Assembly (NCBI RefSeq): GCF_000238295.3
Contig: NZ_AHCD03000032.1
Span: 62,001 to 126,000 of the forward strand
Reading direction: 5' to 3'
From: Pseudoalteromonas rubra
GTDB taxonomy: Bacteria > Pseudomonadota > Gammaproteobacteria > Enterobacterales > Alteromonadaceae
Length of the DNA: 64,000 nt
The position numbers and the translations under genes are program-made. How positions within the stretch are numbered: the stretch's first letter is position 1; every line of letters begins with the position of its first letter. The notes below the pieces were generated by a model. That model was given only the letters and a program-made list of their open reading frames with translations, did not search any database and was not told the DNA's origin. Positions 17,141-25,416 of this stretch are shown here, one piece after another.

Positions 17141-19408
17141 TTAAGCAGGTTCAACTACATTAGACTCAAACTTAAACGACAGCTTCTTATCTTTAACAGA
17201 TATAGTGACAGTCCCGCCATCAACCAGCTCACCAAACAGAATCTCATTGGCAAGTGGCTTTTTAAGGTTGTCCTGTATCACCCGAGCCATCGGACGCGCG
17301 CCCATCGACTTGTCATAACCAATGTCTGACAGCCAATCTCTCGCTTCATTGGTCAGATCAAGACAGACAGATTTCTTGTCAAGCTGCGCCTGTAGTTCAA
17401 CAATAAACTTATCGACGACCTGCAAGATAACGTCTTTCTCAAGGTGGTTAAACCAAATAATATTATCCAGACGGTTTCTGAACTCAGGCGTAAACACCTT
17501 ATTGATCTCAACCATCGCATCATGTGAATGATCTTGTTGCTGGAAACCAATAGACTGGCGCACGGTTTCCTGCACACCCGCATTGGTTGTCATCACCACA
17601 ATCACGTTGCGGAAATCGGCTTTACGACCATTATTATCGGTCAGTGTACCGTGGTCCATGACCTGCAATAAGATGTTGTAGATATCAGGATGCGCTTTTT
17701 CAATTTCATCCAGTAACACCACAGAATGCGGATGCTTAATCACCGAGTCGGTCAGTAAGCCGCCCTGTTCGAAACCAACATACCCAGGAGGCGCACCAAT
17801 CAATCTGCTCACCGCGTGGCGCTCAGAGTACTCAGACATATCAAAGCGTACAAACTCAATGCCCATACACTTCGCCAGTTGCTTAGTCACTTCTGTTTTA
17901 CCAACCCCAGTTGGGCCTGCAAACAGGAATGAACCAATCGGCTTATCCTCACTGCCCAACCCTGAGCGTGATAAACGAATAGCAGACGTCAGAGCATCAA
18001 TGGATTCGTCCTGACCAAAGACAAGCATCTTAAGGTTACGATCCAAGTTTTTAAGCACTTCTTTGTCGCTTGATGACACATTTTGCTGAGGAATGCGCGC
18101 AATCTTAGAGACTATCTGCTCAATATCAGCGACACCAATGGTTTTTTTACGTCGAGAGGCTGGCAACAGACGCTGGTTTGCACCCGCTTCATCAATCACG
18201 TCAATGGCTTTATCTGGCAAATGACGCTCATTAATGTATTTTGCGCTCAGCTCAGCAGCTGCCTTCAACGCTTTTTGGGTATACCGGATACCATGGTGTT
18301 CTTCATAACGCTCTTTCAAGCCACTCAGAATTTTTGCGGTATCCGCCACGCTTGGCTCTACAACATCAATTTTCTGGAAACGCCGAACCAGAGCACGGTC
18401 TTTTTCGAAAATATTCTTAAATTCGGAATACGTAGTTGACCCAAGGCAACGCAGCTGGCCACTTGATAGTAGAGGCTTAATCAAGTTTGACGCGTCCATC
18501 ACGCCACCTGACGCCGCTCCGGCACCAATGATAGTGTGAATTTCATCGATAAATAAAATGGCATTCGGTTTTGCCTGTAACTCCTTCAGCAATGCTTTGA
18601 AGCGTTTTTCAAAGTCACCCCGATATTTAGTTCCGGCAAGTAACGCGCCCATATCCAGTGAATACACCACAGCATCGGCAATCACTTCTGGCACCAGCTC
18701 ATTAACAATCCGATATGCCAAGCCCTCAGCAATAGCCGTTTTACCTACACCAGCCTCACCAACCAACAAAGGATTGTTTTTCTTTCTGCGGCACAGGACC
18801 TGAATGGTTCTTTCTACTTCCTGATCGCGCCCTACCAAAGGATCGATTTGACCCGCTTTGGCCAGCACATTCAAATTGGCTGTGAAGTTCTCCAATTTGG
18901 TTTTTTCTTCAGACGCAGCTTCGTGGCTCTCTTCATGGATTTCTTCGTTATCTTCCGGCTCAACTTCATCGTCCGATTTTGAAATACCATGACTGATATA
19001 ATTAACAATATCCAAACGACTGACATCTGCTTTTTTCAGCAAATACACAGCCTGACTTTCCTGCTCAGAGAAAATCGCCACTAGCACATTGACACCAGTC
19101 ACTTCATTACGACCAGAAGACTGCACATGAAAAACGGCTCGCTGTAATACGCGCTGAAAGCCAAGTGTCGGCTGTGTCTCACGGTCTTCTTCCAAATCTG
19201 GAATGACCGGTGTAGTCTCATCAATAAATTCAGATAACTCCTTTTTTAGCCCCTCTGTATCAACGCCACAAGCATTCAGTGCTTCACTGGCAGACGGGTT
19301 ATCAATCAATGCGAGCAGTAAATGTTCTACCGTCATAAATTCGTGACGGCGATTTCTTGCCTCACGAAACGCGGTATTCAGAGTAATTTCTAAGTCTTTA
19401 TTTAGCAT
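17141..19408 (-). CDS. clpA: ATP-dependent Clp protease ATP-binding subunit ClpA
   Basis: The 755-residue AAA+ unfoldase feeds substrates to ClpP. Order: Clp N domain (about residues 1-145, where ClpS docks), first ATPase module with GEAGVGKTA, second module with GPTGVGKTE, and a C-terminal sensor domain. The IGF tripeptide in the second module (ETVRQSIGF) corresponds to the loop that contacts ClpP. I start at MLNKDLEITLN (19408), matching the 758-residue Escherichia coli protein; the open frame continues upstream to 19486 without a family match. It follows clpS on the same strand. The clpP gene is not in the window. Confidence 0.97.
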   Translation of the reverse strand: MLNKDLEITLNTAFREARNRRHEFMTVEHLLLALIDNPSASEALNACGVDTEGLKKELSEFIDETTPVIPDLEEDRETQPTLGFQRVLQRAVFHVQSSGRNEVTGVNVLVAIFSEQESQAVYLLKKADVSRLDIVNYISHGISKSDDEVEPEDNEEIHEESHEAASEEKTKLENFTANLNVLAKAGQIDPLVGRDQEVERTIQVLCRRKKNNPLLVGEAGVGKTAIAEGLAYRIVNELVPEVIADAVVYSLDMGALLAGTKYRGDFEKRFKALLKELQAKPNAILFIDEIHTIIGAGAASGGVMDASNLIKPLLSSGQLRCLGSTTYSEFKNIFEKDRALVRRFQKIDVVEPSVADTAKILSGLKERYEEHHGIRYTQKALKAAAELSAKYINERHLPDKAIDVIDEAGANQRLLPASRRKKTIGVADIEQIVSKIARIPQQNVSSSDKEVLKNLDRNLKMLVFGQDESIDALTSAIRLSRSGLGSEDKPIGSFLFAGPTGVGKTEVTKQLAKCMGIEFVRFDMSEYSERHAVSRLIGAPPGYVGFEQGGLLTDSVIKHPHSVVLLDEIEKAHPDIYNILLQVMDHGTLTDNNGRKADFRNVIVVMTTNAGVQETVRQSIGFQQQDHSHDAMVEINKVFTPEFRNRLDNIIWFNHLEKDVILQVVDKFIVELQAQLDKKSVCLDLTNEARDWLSDIGYDKSMGARPMARVIQDNLKKPLANEILFGELVDGGTVTISVKDKKLSFKFESNVVEPA

Positions 19409-19436
19409 TGGCAACCCCCAACGAGAATATATAAGG

Positions 19437-19754
19437 TCATTCCTGCTCACAACTACAGAGCAGCGGGTGCTCGTGATCCCGAGCATATCGATTTACCTGC
19501 TCAGCCTTTGTATGGGCAATGTCGGCAGGATACAGTCCACATACCGCTTTTCCCTCGTGATGTACTTTCAACATCACTTCAGTTGCTCTTTCGCTATCCA
19601 TACGGAAAAATGTCATTAAAACTTCAATGACAAAATCCATTGGTGTGTAATCGTCATTGTTTAAAATCACTTTGTACTTGCGCGGCGGTTGCAACTTTTG
19701 CTTCTGTTCCTCGCGGACCGCGTCAACCACACCAGATTCGTTTGTCCCACTCAT
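19437..19754 (-). CDS. clpS: Clp protease adaptor ClpS
   Basis: The 105-residue adaptor binds N-degron substrates and delivers them to the ClpA N domain. The core shows the conserved NDDYTPMDFV motif (about residues 32-41), where Asn and Asp line the N-degron pocket, then the helix MTFFRMDSERATEVMLKVH with the expected His, and KAEQVNRYAR near the C-terminus. It is transcribed just before clpA with a 28-base gap and diverges from cspD. With aat and bpt about 3 kb away, this completes the N-degron pathway apart from ClpP. Confidence 0.97.
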   Translation of the reverse strand: MSGTNESGVVDAVREEQKQKLQPPRKYKVILNNDDYTPMDFVIEVLMTFFRMDSERATEVMLKVHHEGKAVCGLYPADIAHTKAEQVNRYARDHEHPLLCSCEQE

Positions 19755-19835
19755 AATAAAATATAGTCTTGTCTTATCAACTCAAGCAACTTGAATTGAA
19801 AAATAAATAAATTGTTAAAAAATCGCTTTAAAAAC

Positions 19836-19863
19836 TTGACTGTCTGGCCAAATAAACTACAGT
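19836..19863 (+). promoter_or_regulatory. Candidate cspD promoter
   Basis: TTGACT lies 16 bases before TACAGT (four of six matches to the -10). It predicts a start near 19870 and a leader of about 90 bases before cspD. Found by eye. Confidence 0.4.
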
Positions 19864-19960
19864 CTTTACCTAGCTGGACATATTAATCATATGGGCAGCT
19901 TAGCAAATTTCAAAGGTTAGATTAACTTAATTTAGTCAACTTATAGAAGGATGTAGAAGT

Positions 19961-20179
19961 ATGGCTTGCGGAAAAGTCAAATGGTTCAATAATGCCAAAG
20001 GGTTTGGTTTCATCGTAGAAGACGGCAGCGAAGAAGATATCTTTGCCCATTACTCCACGATTGTAATGGATGGATACAAAACGCTTAAAGCCGGTCAGGA
20101 TGTAACATTCGATCTGCAAGAAGGTCCCAAAGGGCTGCACGCTACCAATATCGCTCCGATAGCGGAGGAAGTTGTTTAG
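19961..20179 (+). CDS. cspD: Cold-shock-like protein CspD
   Basis: The 72-residue single-strand nucleic acid binding protein has both RNP motifs, KGFGFI and DIFAHY. The phrase GKVKWFNNAKGFGFI and the DGYKTLKAGQDV segment match CspD better than CspA. CspD is divergent from clpSA, as in Escherichia coli, where it inhibits replication in stationary phase. The ribosome-binding site is GAAGGATG, about ten bases upstream. Confidence 0.95.
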   Translation: MACGKVKWFNNAKGFGFIVEDGSEEDIFAHYSTIVMDGYKTLKAGQDVTFDLQEGPKGLHATNIAPIAEEVV

Positions 20180-20587
20180 CATTGCAAGATTTTGGCACAC
20201 TCAAAGCGGGTTACGTTTGTTTCTCGCTTAATCCCCTTCATTAATTAGTCTCATTTCTTCCACCTTAGTTCATAAAATTTTATATGTTTATTAAATTGCA
20301 TTAGCGACTTAGTCATTTGGTTGATACAATCCCCGCCGATGTCAAACAAGCTACCCAATTTGTTAAGCCTCAGGGCGCGTCAGGTGTGTTAGATATTTTT
20401 ATTGTGCCCACGAGTAACAATACCTAACAAACTTGCTATATGCCGAGCTCAGCCATCAGCTTGATGATCCTTTATCAGGTCACCAAGCTGATGGCTGAAT
20501 AAAGATCGTGTATGCGGATACGTCCTTGAATAGCAAGCTTTTGCTTTGTTGAACGGCTGTTTAGCCCTAAACTATCTAGGAATGATG
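20180..20587. other. Non-coding region between cspD and icd with a long stem-loop
   Basis: I see no convincing gene in these roughly 400 bases. The main feature is a perfect 15-bp inverted repeat, TCAGCCATCAGCTTG at 20449-20463 and its complement at 20484-20498, with a 20-base loop. A weaker imperfect repeat (TGTTAG...CTAACA with ATTGT...ACAAT inside) lies around 20385-20430. No T tract follows the long hairpin. It could be a leader structure of icd, a small-RNA terminator or a protein-binding site. The icd ribosome-binding site TAGGA is at the very end of the region. Confidence 0.6.
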
Positions 20588-22810
20588 ATGACATCAAAAA
20601 TTATTTACACTAAAACAGATGAAGCGCCGGCTCTGGCAACTTACTCTTTATTGCCAGTAATCCAGGCTTACACCAAAGCGGCTGGTGTTGAAGTTGAAAC
20701 TCGTGATATTTCACTGGCAGGCCGTGTCATTGCGAACTTCCCAGAATTTCTGAGCGAAGAGCAACGCATTGGTGATGCTCTGGCTGAGCTAGGTGAACTG
20801 GCCAAAACGCCAGAAGCCAATATCATCAAACTCCCTAATATCAGTGCGTCTATCCCTCAGCTAAAAGCGACAATTAAAGAGCTGCAGGAAAAAGGCTATG
20901 CCCTTCCTGACTACCCTGAAGAGCCTAAAGACGACAAAGAAGCCCAAATCAAAGCGACTTACGACAAAATCAAAGGCAGTGCGGTAAACCCGGTACTGCG
21001 TGAAGGTAACTCAGATCGTCGCGCACCAGCTTCTGTTAAAGCGTACGCACGTAAAAACCCACATTCAATGGGTGCATGGTCTAAAGACTCACAATCCTAT
21101 GTTGCCAGCATGAGCGAAGGCGATTTCTTCGGCTCAGAGCAATCAACTACTATTGCACAAGCAACTGACGTTCGCATTGAACACGTTGCTGCTGATGGCA
21201 CGGTTGCAGTCCTGAAACAGAGCACGCCATTATTGGCTGGCGAAATCATTGACGCATCTCGTATGAGCGTAAGTGCACTGCGCAGCTTCCTGGAAGCTGA
21301 AGTAGAAGCGGCAAAAGAAAAAGGCGTACTTTTCTCATTACACATGAAAGCCACCATGATGAAGGTTTCTGATCCAATCATCTTTGGTCACGCTGTTAAA
21401 GTATTCTATAAAGAAGTATTTGCTAAGCATGGCGAAACGTTCGAAGCGCTGGGTGTAGATGTAAACAATGGTATTGGTGACGTTTACAACAAACTGGCTA
21501 ACCTGGACGAAGCAAAACGTGCAGAAATTGAAGCTGATTTAGCTGCCGTTTATGACCTGCGCCCTAGTATTGCAATGGTTGACTCTGACCGTGGCATCAC
21601 TAACCTGCACGTACCAAGCGATGTGATCATCGATGCATCTATGCCAGCTGCGATCCGTACCAGTGGTCAGATGTGGAATGCAGAGGGTAAACAGCAAGAT
21701 ACCAGCTTCGTCATTCCTGATCGTTGTTACTCTGGCGTATATCAGGCAACTATTGAGTTCTGTAAAGAGCATGGTGCGTTCGACCCTCGCACTATGGGTA
21801 CTATCCCTAACGTTGGTCTGATGGCACAAAAAGCCGAAGAATACGGTTCGCATGACAAAACATTCGAAGCACCATCAGCCGGTCAAATCCGCGTTGTTGA
21901 TCAAGCAGGTAACGTATTGCTGCAACACGATGTTGAGCAAGGCGATATCTGGCGCATGTGTCAGGTGAAAGATGCACCTATCAAAGACTGGGTAAAACTG
22001 GCAGTTAACCGTGCACGCGCAACCAACACACCTGCAGTATTCTGGCTGAACGAAAACCGCGCGCACGATGCGGAGCTCATCAAAAAAGTAAATGCCTACC
22101 TGCCAGAGCACGACACTTCAGGTCTGGAAATTCATATCCTGGCGCCTGTTGAAGCAACTGAATTCTCACTTGCCCGCATGAAAGAGGGTCAGGACACAAT
22201 TTCAGTAACCGGTAACGTACTGCGTGATTACCTGACAGATTTATTCCCAATTCTTGAGCTGGGCACCAGTGCAAAAATGCTGTCTATCGTACCACTGATG
22301 AATGGCGGCGGCCTGTTTGAAACGGGTGCTGGCGGTTCTGCACCTAAGCACGTGCAACAGTTCGAAAAAGAGAACCACCTGCGTTGGGACTCGCTGGGTG
22401 AATTCCTTGCGCTAGCAGCTTCTCTTGAGCACCTGAGCCAGGTAACTGGTAACAGCAAAGCACAAGTACTGGCAGACACGCTGGACGCAGCAACGGGTAA
22501 ATTCCTCGATGAGAACAAGTCGCCTTCACGTAAAGTGAAAGAGCTTGACAACCGTGGCAGCCACTTCTACCTTGCTATGTACTGGGCACAAGCACTTGCT
22601 GAGCAAACACAAGATGCTGAGCTTCAAGCTAAATTTGCAAATATTGCAAAAGGCCTGACAGATAACGAAGCAGCAATCGTCGGTGAACTGAACGATGCTC
22701 AGGGCCAGGCGATGAATATCGGCGGTTACTTCCAGCCTAACGATACACTGGCTGCTGAAGCTATGCGTCCGAGCAAAACACTGAATGACGTATTAACTAG
22801 TATGGCTTAA
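20588..22810 (+). CDS. icd: Isocitrate dehydrogenase, NADP-dependent, monomeric type
   Basis: The 740-residue enzyme oxidatively decarboxylates isocitrate to 2-oxoglutarate in the TCA cycle. Length and content match the monomeric class (about 740 residues), unrelated in length to the dimeric 416-residue enzyme. Seen segments include NPVLREGNSDRRAP (about 123-136), HPHSMG-like KNPHSMGAW, MVDSDRGITNLHVPSD and ETGAGGSAPKHVQQF. Of three ATG codons in a row I choose the third, because TAGGA would be too close to the first. The gene is followed by a strong terminator and is probably monocistronic. The upstream hairpin may regulate it. Confidence 0.96.
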   Translation: MTSKIIYTKTDEAPALATYSLLPVIQAYTKAAGVEVETRDISLAGRVIANFPEFLSEEQRIGDALAELGELAKTPEANIIKLPNISASIPQLKATIKELQEKGYALPDYPEEPKDDKEAQIKATYDKIKGSAVNPVLREGNSDRRAPASVKAYARKNPHSMGAWSKDSQSYVASMSEGDFFGSEQSTTIAQATDVRIEHVAADGTVAVLKQSTPLLAGEIIDASRMSVSALRSFLEAEVEAAKEKGVLFSLHMKATMMKVSDPIIFGHAVKVFYKEVFAKHGETFEALGVDVNNGIGDVYNKLANLDEAKRAEIEADLAAVYDLRPSIAMVDSDRGITNLHVPSDVIIDASMPAAIRTSGQMWNAEGKQQDTSFVIPDRCYSGVYQATIEFCKEHGAFDPRTMGTIPNVGLMAQKAEEYGSHDKTFEAPSAGQIRVVDQAGNVLLQHDVEQGDIWRMCQVKDAPIKDWVKLAVNRARATNTPAVFWLNENRAHDAELIKKVNAYLPEHDTSGLEIHILAPVEATEFSLARMKEGQDTISVTGNVLRDYLTDLFPILELGTSAKMLSIVPLMNGGGLFETGAGGSAPKHVQQFEKENHLRWDSLGEFLALAASLEHLSQVTGNSKAQVLADTLDAATGKFLDENKSPSRKVKELDNRGSHFYLAMYWAQALAEQTQDAELQAKFANIAKGLTDNEAAIVGELNDAQGQAMNIGGYFQPNDTLAAEAMRPSKTLNDVLTSMA

Positions 22811-22825
22811 TGCGTTAATTGCTCT

Positions 22826-22855
22826 AAAAAAGGTGGCCTGACAGCCACCTTTTTT
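22826..22855 (+). terminator. Intrinsic terminator after icd
   Basis: AAAAAAGGTGGC pairs with GCCACCTTTTTT around a six-base loop, ending in a T tract, 15 bases after the icd stop. Confidence 0.95.
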
Positions 22856-22912
22856 CTTTGTCGTCATTCTTTGCTACACTCGCGCCATCGCAACTCAGCT
22901 ATACTAGTGACT

Positions 22913-23572
22913 ATGCCTGCACAGCGCACAAAAAACCGAACACACACTGCTAATCGCACCTCAGCCAGACGCCCGACTCATAAACGCCCCGGCACACAAC
23001 GAGCGAATAAACCCAAACTCTCGCCAGATCAGGTTAAAGTCATTCTGTTTAATAAACCCTTTGATGTCCTGTGCCAGTTTACCGACGATCAAAATCGTCA
23101 AACACTCGCCAACTTTGTTGATATAAAAGATGTTTATGCAGCAGGACGACTCGACCGAGACAGCGAAGGCCTGCTGTTACTCACTAATTGCGGCCGCTTA
23201 CAACATAAGCTGACCGAGCCTGGTAAAAAAACCGACAAAACCTATTGGGTTCAGGTAGAAGGTGAACCCGATGACACCGCGCTGCAAGCACTGCGCGAGG
23301 GGGTCATACTCAAAGACGGGCCGACACGACCAGCCAAAGTCCGCGTGATCGAAGCGCCAGATGTATGGCCACGCACTCCCCCTATCCGCGAACGTAAGAA
23401 CATTCCCACCAGCTGGCTGGAAATCACCATATCTGAAGGGCGTAACCGTCAGGTGAGGCGCATGACAGCACATGTTGGCTATCCGACCCTGCGATTGATC
23501 CGCTATCGGATCGGCCCCTACACGCTCGATGGGATTGAAAACGGCCAGTATCGCGTGATGAAAACCACTTAG
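22913..23572 (+). CDS. rluE: 23S rRNA pseudouridine synthase, RluE type
   Basis: The 219-residue enzyme belongs to the RsuA/RluB/E/F group. After a basic, low-complexity N-terminal tail (about residues 1-35) come the KPFDVLCQF motif, the catalytic AAGRLDRDSEGLLLLT motif (Asp in RLD) and GRNRQVRRMTAHVG. The absence of an S4 domain and the length (217 in Escherichia coli) point to RluE, which modifies U2457. I start at the ATG at 22913; an upstream TTG in the same frame adds 14 residues without support. No clear ribosome-binding site is seen, but TATACT ends seven bases before the ATG, as expected for a leaderless message. Confidence 0.9.
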   Translation: MPAQRTKNRTHTANRTSARRPTHKRPGTQRANKPKLSPDQVKVILFNKPFDVLCQFTDDQNRQTLANFVDIKDVYAAGRLDRDSEGLLLLTNCGRLQHKLTEPGKKTDKTYWVQVEGEPDDTALQALREGVILKDGPTRPAKVRVIEAPDVWPRTPPIRERKNIPTSWLEITISEGRNRQVRRMTAHVGYPTLRLIRYRIGPYTLDGIENGQYRVMKTT

Positions 23573-23631
23573 CCCGACGATGAAAAACTTGGGATTAATC
23601 GGCCCGCGACTTCCGGGCACCTTGATTTACA

Positions 23632-23640
23632 TGCTATAAT
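23632..23640 (+). promoter_or_regulatory. Extended -10 promoter of mnmA
   Basis: TGCTATAAT is a perfect extended -10 element 39 bases before the mnmA ATG. The -35 region (TTCCGG at 18 bases) is poor, which an extended -10 can tolerate. It predicts a short leader of about 32 bases and probably drives mnmA and hflD. Confidence 0.6.
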
Positions 23641-23679
23641 GCAGCTCACTTTTTTGTAATCAAAATACACAGCGAGTTT

Positions 23680-24780
23680 ATGAGCGATAACAGTCAAATT
23701 AAAGTCATCGTCGGTATGTCCGGCGGCGTAGATTCCTCCGTTTCGGCCTACCTGCTTAAACAGCAAGGCTATCAGGTTGAAGGCCTGTTCATGAAGAACT
23801 GGGAAGAAGACGACAATGACGAATACTGTGCCGCCGCTGAAGATTTAAAAGACGCTCAGGCAGTATGCGATAAATTAGGCATTGAGTTGCATACCGTTAA
23901 CTTTGCTGCAGAATACTGGGACAATGTATTCGAGTATTTCCTTGCCGAATACAAAGCCGGTCGCACGCCAAACCCAGATATCATGTGCAACAAAGAAATC
24001 AAATTTAAGGCATTCTTAGAATTTGCCGCCGAAGCACTGGGTGCAGACTATATCGCGACAGGTCACTATGTGCGTCGTGAGGAACGAGATGGCAAGTTTG
24101 CCATGTTGCGTGGGCTGGATAACAATAAAGATCAAAGCTACTTCCTTTACACACTTAGTCATGAGCACGTGGCACAAACACTTTTCCCGGTCGGCAATAT
24201 CGAGAAGCCGGAAGTACGCCGCATCGCGGAAGAGCAGGATTTAATTACCCACAATAAGAAAGACAGCACCGGTATATGCTTTATTGGTGAGCGCAAGTTT
24301 AAAGACTTCTTACAAAAGTTTTTGCCTGCTCAGCCTGGCAATATTGAAGACAGTGAAGGCAACCATGTTGGTGAACATGAAGGCCTGATGTACCACACTT
24401 TGGGTCAGCGCAAAGGGTTATTGATCGGCGGAATGAAAGAAGGCTCAGGCGAACCCTGGTATGTGGTCGATAAAGACGTTGAACGCAATGTGTTGATCGT
24501 CGGGCAAGGCAAAAACCACCCTCGCCTGTTCAGTAATGGCCTGAACGCCAATCAGCTGCACTGGGTTGATCGCGTTGGCCCACAGGGTACGACGCGTTGT
24601 ACAGTTAAAACCCGTTATCGCCAGGAAGACATCCCTTGTACATTACTGGTCGGTCAGGATGGTATGGCACGCGTGTTGTTTGATGAACCACAAAAAGCGG
24701 TGACACCTGGTCAATCTGCGGTCTTTTACCTGGACGACGTATGTCTTGGTGGTGGTATCATTGAATCGGTGATCAAATAA
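23680..24780 (+). CDS. mnmA: tRNA-specific 2-thiouridylase MnmA
   Basis: The 366-residue enzyme puts sulfur on U34 of tRNAs for Lys, Glu and Gln. The ATP-binding PP-loop SGGVDSS is at residues 14-20. The two cysteines of the sulfur transfer are at Cys103 (in PNPDIMCNKEIKF) and Cys200 (in DSTGICFIGERKF), close to the Escherichia coli positions 102 and 199. The FMKNWEEDD motif lies at about 37-45. The stop overlaps the start of hflD by one base. The gene order mnmA-hflD-purB is the same as in enterics. Confidence 0.97.
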   Translation: MSDNSQIKVIVGMSGGVDSSVSAYLLKQQGYQVEGLFMKNWEEDDNDEYCAAAEDLKDAQAVCDKLGIELHTVNFAAEYWDNVFEYFLAEYKAGRTPNPDIMCNKEIKFKAFLEFAAEALGADYIATGHYVRREERDGKFAMLRGLDNNKDQSYFLYTLSHEHVAQTLFPVGNIEKPEVRRIAEEQDLITHNKKDSTGICFIGERKFKDFLQKFLPAQPGNIEDSEGNHVGEHEGLMYHTLGQRKGLLIGGMKEGSGEPWYVVDKDVERNVLIVGQGKNHPRLFSNGLNANQLHWVDRVGPQGTTRCTVKTRYRQEDIPCTLLVGQDGMARVLFDEPQKAVTPGQSAVFYLDDVCLGGGIIESVIK

Positions 24781-25382
24781 TGCAGCGTGAAGTCGTGATC
24801 CCACTGGCTGCAATGTGCCAAATTGCCAAGCTTGTCCAGAAATGCGCCCGATATGGCACTTTTAACAGCCACGAAACAAACAGTATATTAAAAAGTATCA
24901 CTATTACTTCGCCGCAAAACCCTCAGGATGTCTACGAAGACCCCAGTGCCGTCAAGCAAGGCTGTCGCGCACTCGCAGATCAGCTGAGTGCGCAAGGTGA
25001 GAAAGACGTGGAAATGGTCAAATACGTCGGTAGCCTGATGCAATTAGAGCGCGCACTTTCAGCCAATAGCAAAGCTCTGGCTGAACTGGGTAAGCGTATC
25101 GAACAACTCGACAGGCAACTTCAGCACTTCGATATCGGTGACGAGCAAATCGTTGCCGCTCTGGCTGATATCTATAGCCAGGTGGTGAGTCCGGTGGGCC
25201 CAAAAATCCAAATTTTTGGTAAACCCGAGTTGCTCAAACAGTCTCATGTACAACATCAGATCCGGGCCCTGTTGCTGGCCGGGATCCGCAGCGCAGTATT
25301 ATGGCGTCAGCTTGGTGGTAAGCGTCGTCAGTTTTTCTTTGCGAAGAAAAAAATCATTACTGCTGCACAAAGTTATATTTAA
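24780..25382 (+). CDS. hflD: HflD homologue (lysogenization regulator family)
   Basis: The 200-residue protein matches the HflD/YcfC family by position between mnmA and purB, by length (213 in Escherichia coli) and by its largely helical sequence. Segments such as QGCRALADQLSAQGEKDVEMVKYVGSLMQLERAL (split here at residues about 59-92) resemble the family core. In Escherichia coli HflD is a peripheral membrane protein that binds phage lambda CII; its normal role is unclear and no phage is present here. The start overlaps the mnmA stop, so the two are translationally coupled. Confidence 0.9.
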   Translation: MQREVVIPLAAMCQIAKLVQKCARYGTFNSHETNSILKSITITSPQNPQDVYEDPSAVKQGCRALADQLSAQGEKDVEMVKYVGSLMQLERALSANSKALAELGKRIEQLDRQLQHFDIGDEQIVAALADIYSQVVSPVGPKIQIFGKPELLKQSHVQHQIRALLLAGIRSAVLWRQLGGKRRQFFFAKKKIITAAQSYI

Positions 25383-25416
25383 ATATCGTTCAAAAACCAA
25401 TTAGTTAGGAGAAGTT

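Noticed and set aside
19409..19486. N-terminal extension of ClpA
   Set aside because: The family start MLNKDLE is at 19408. The 26 added residues overlap the end of clpS and have no likeness to ClpA.
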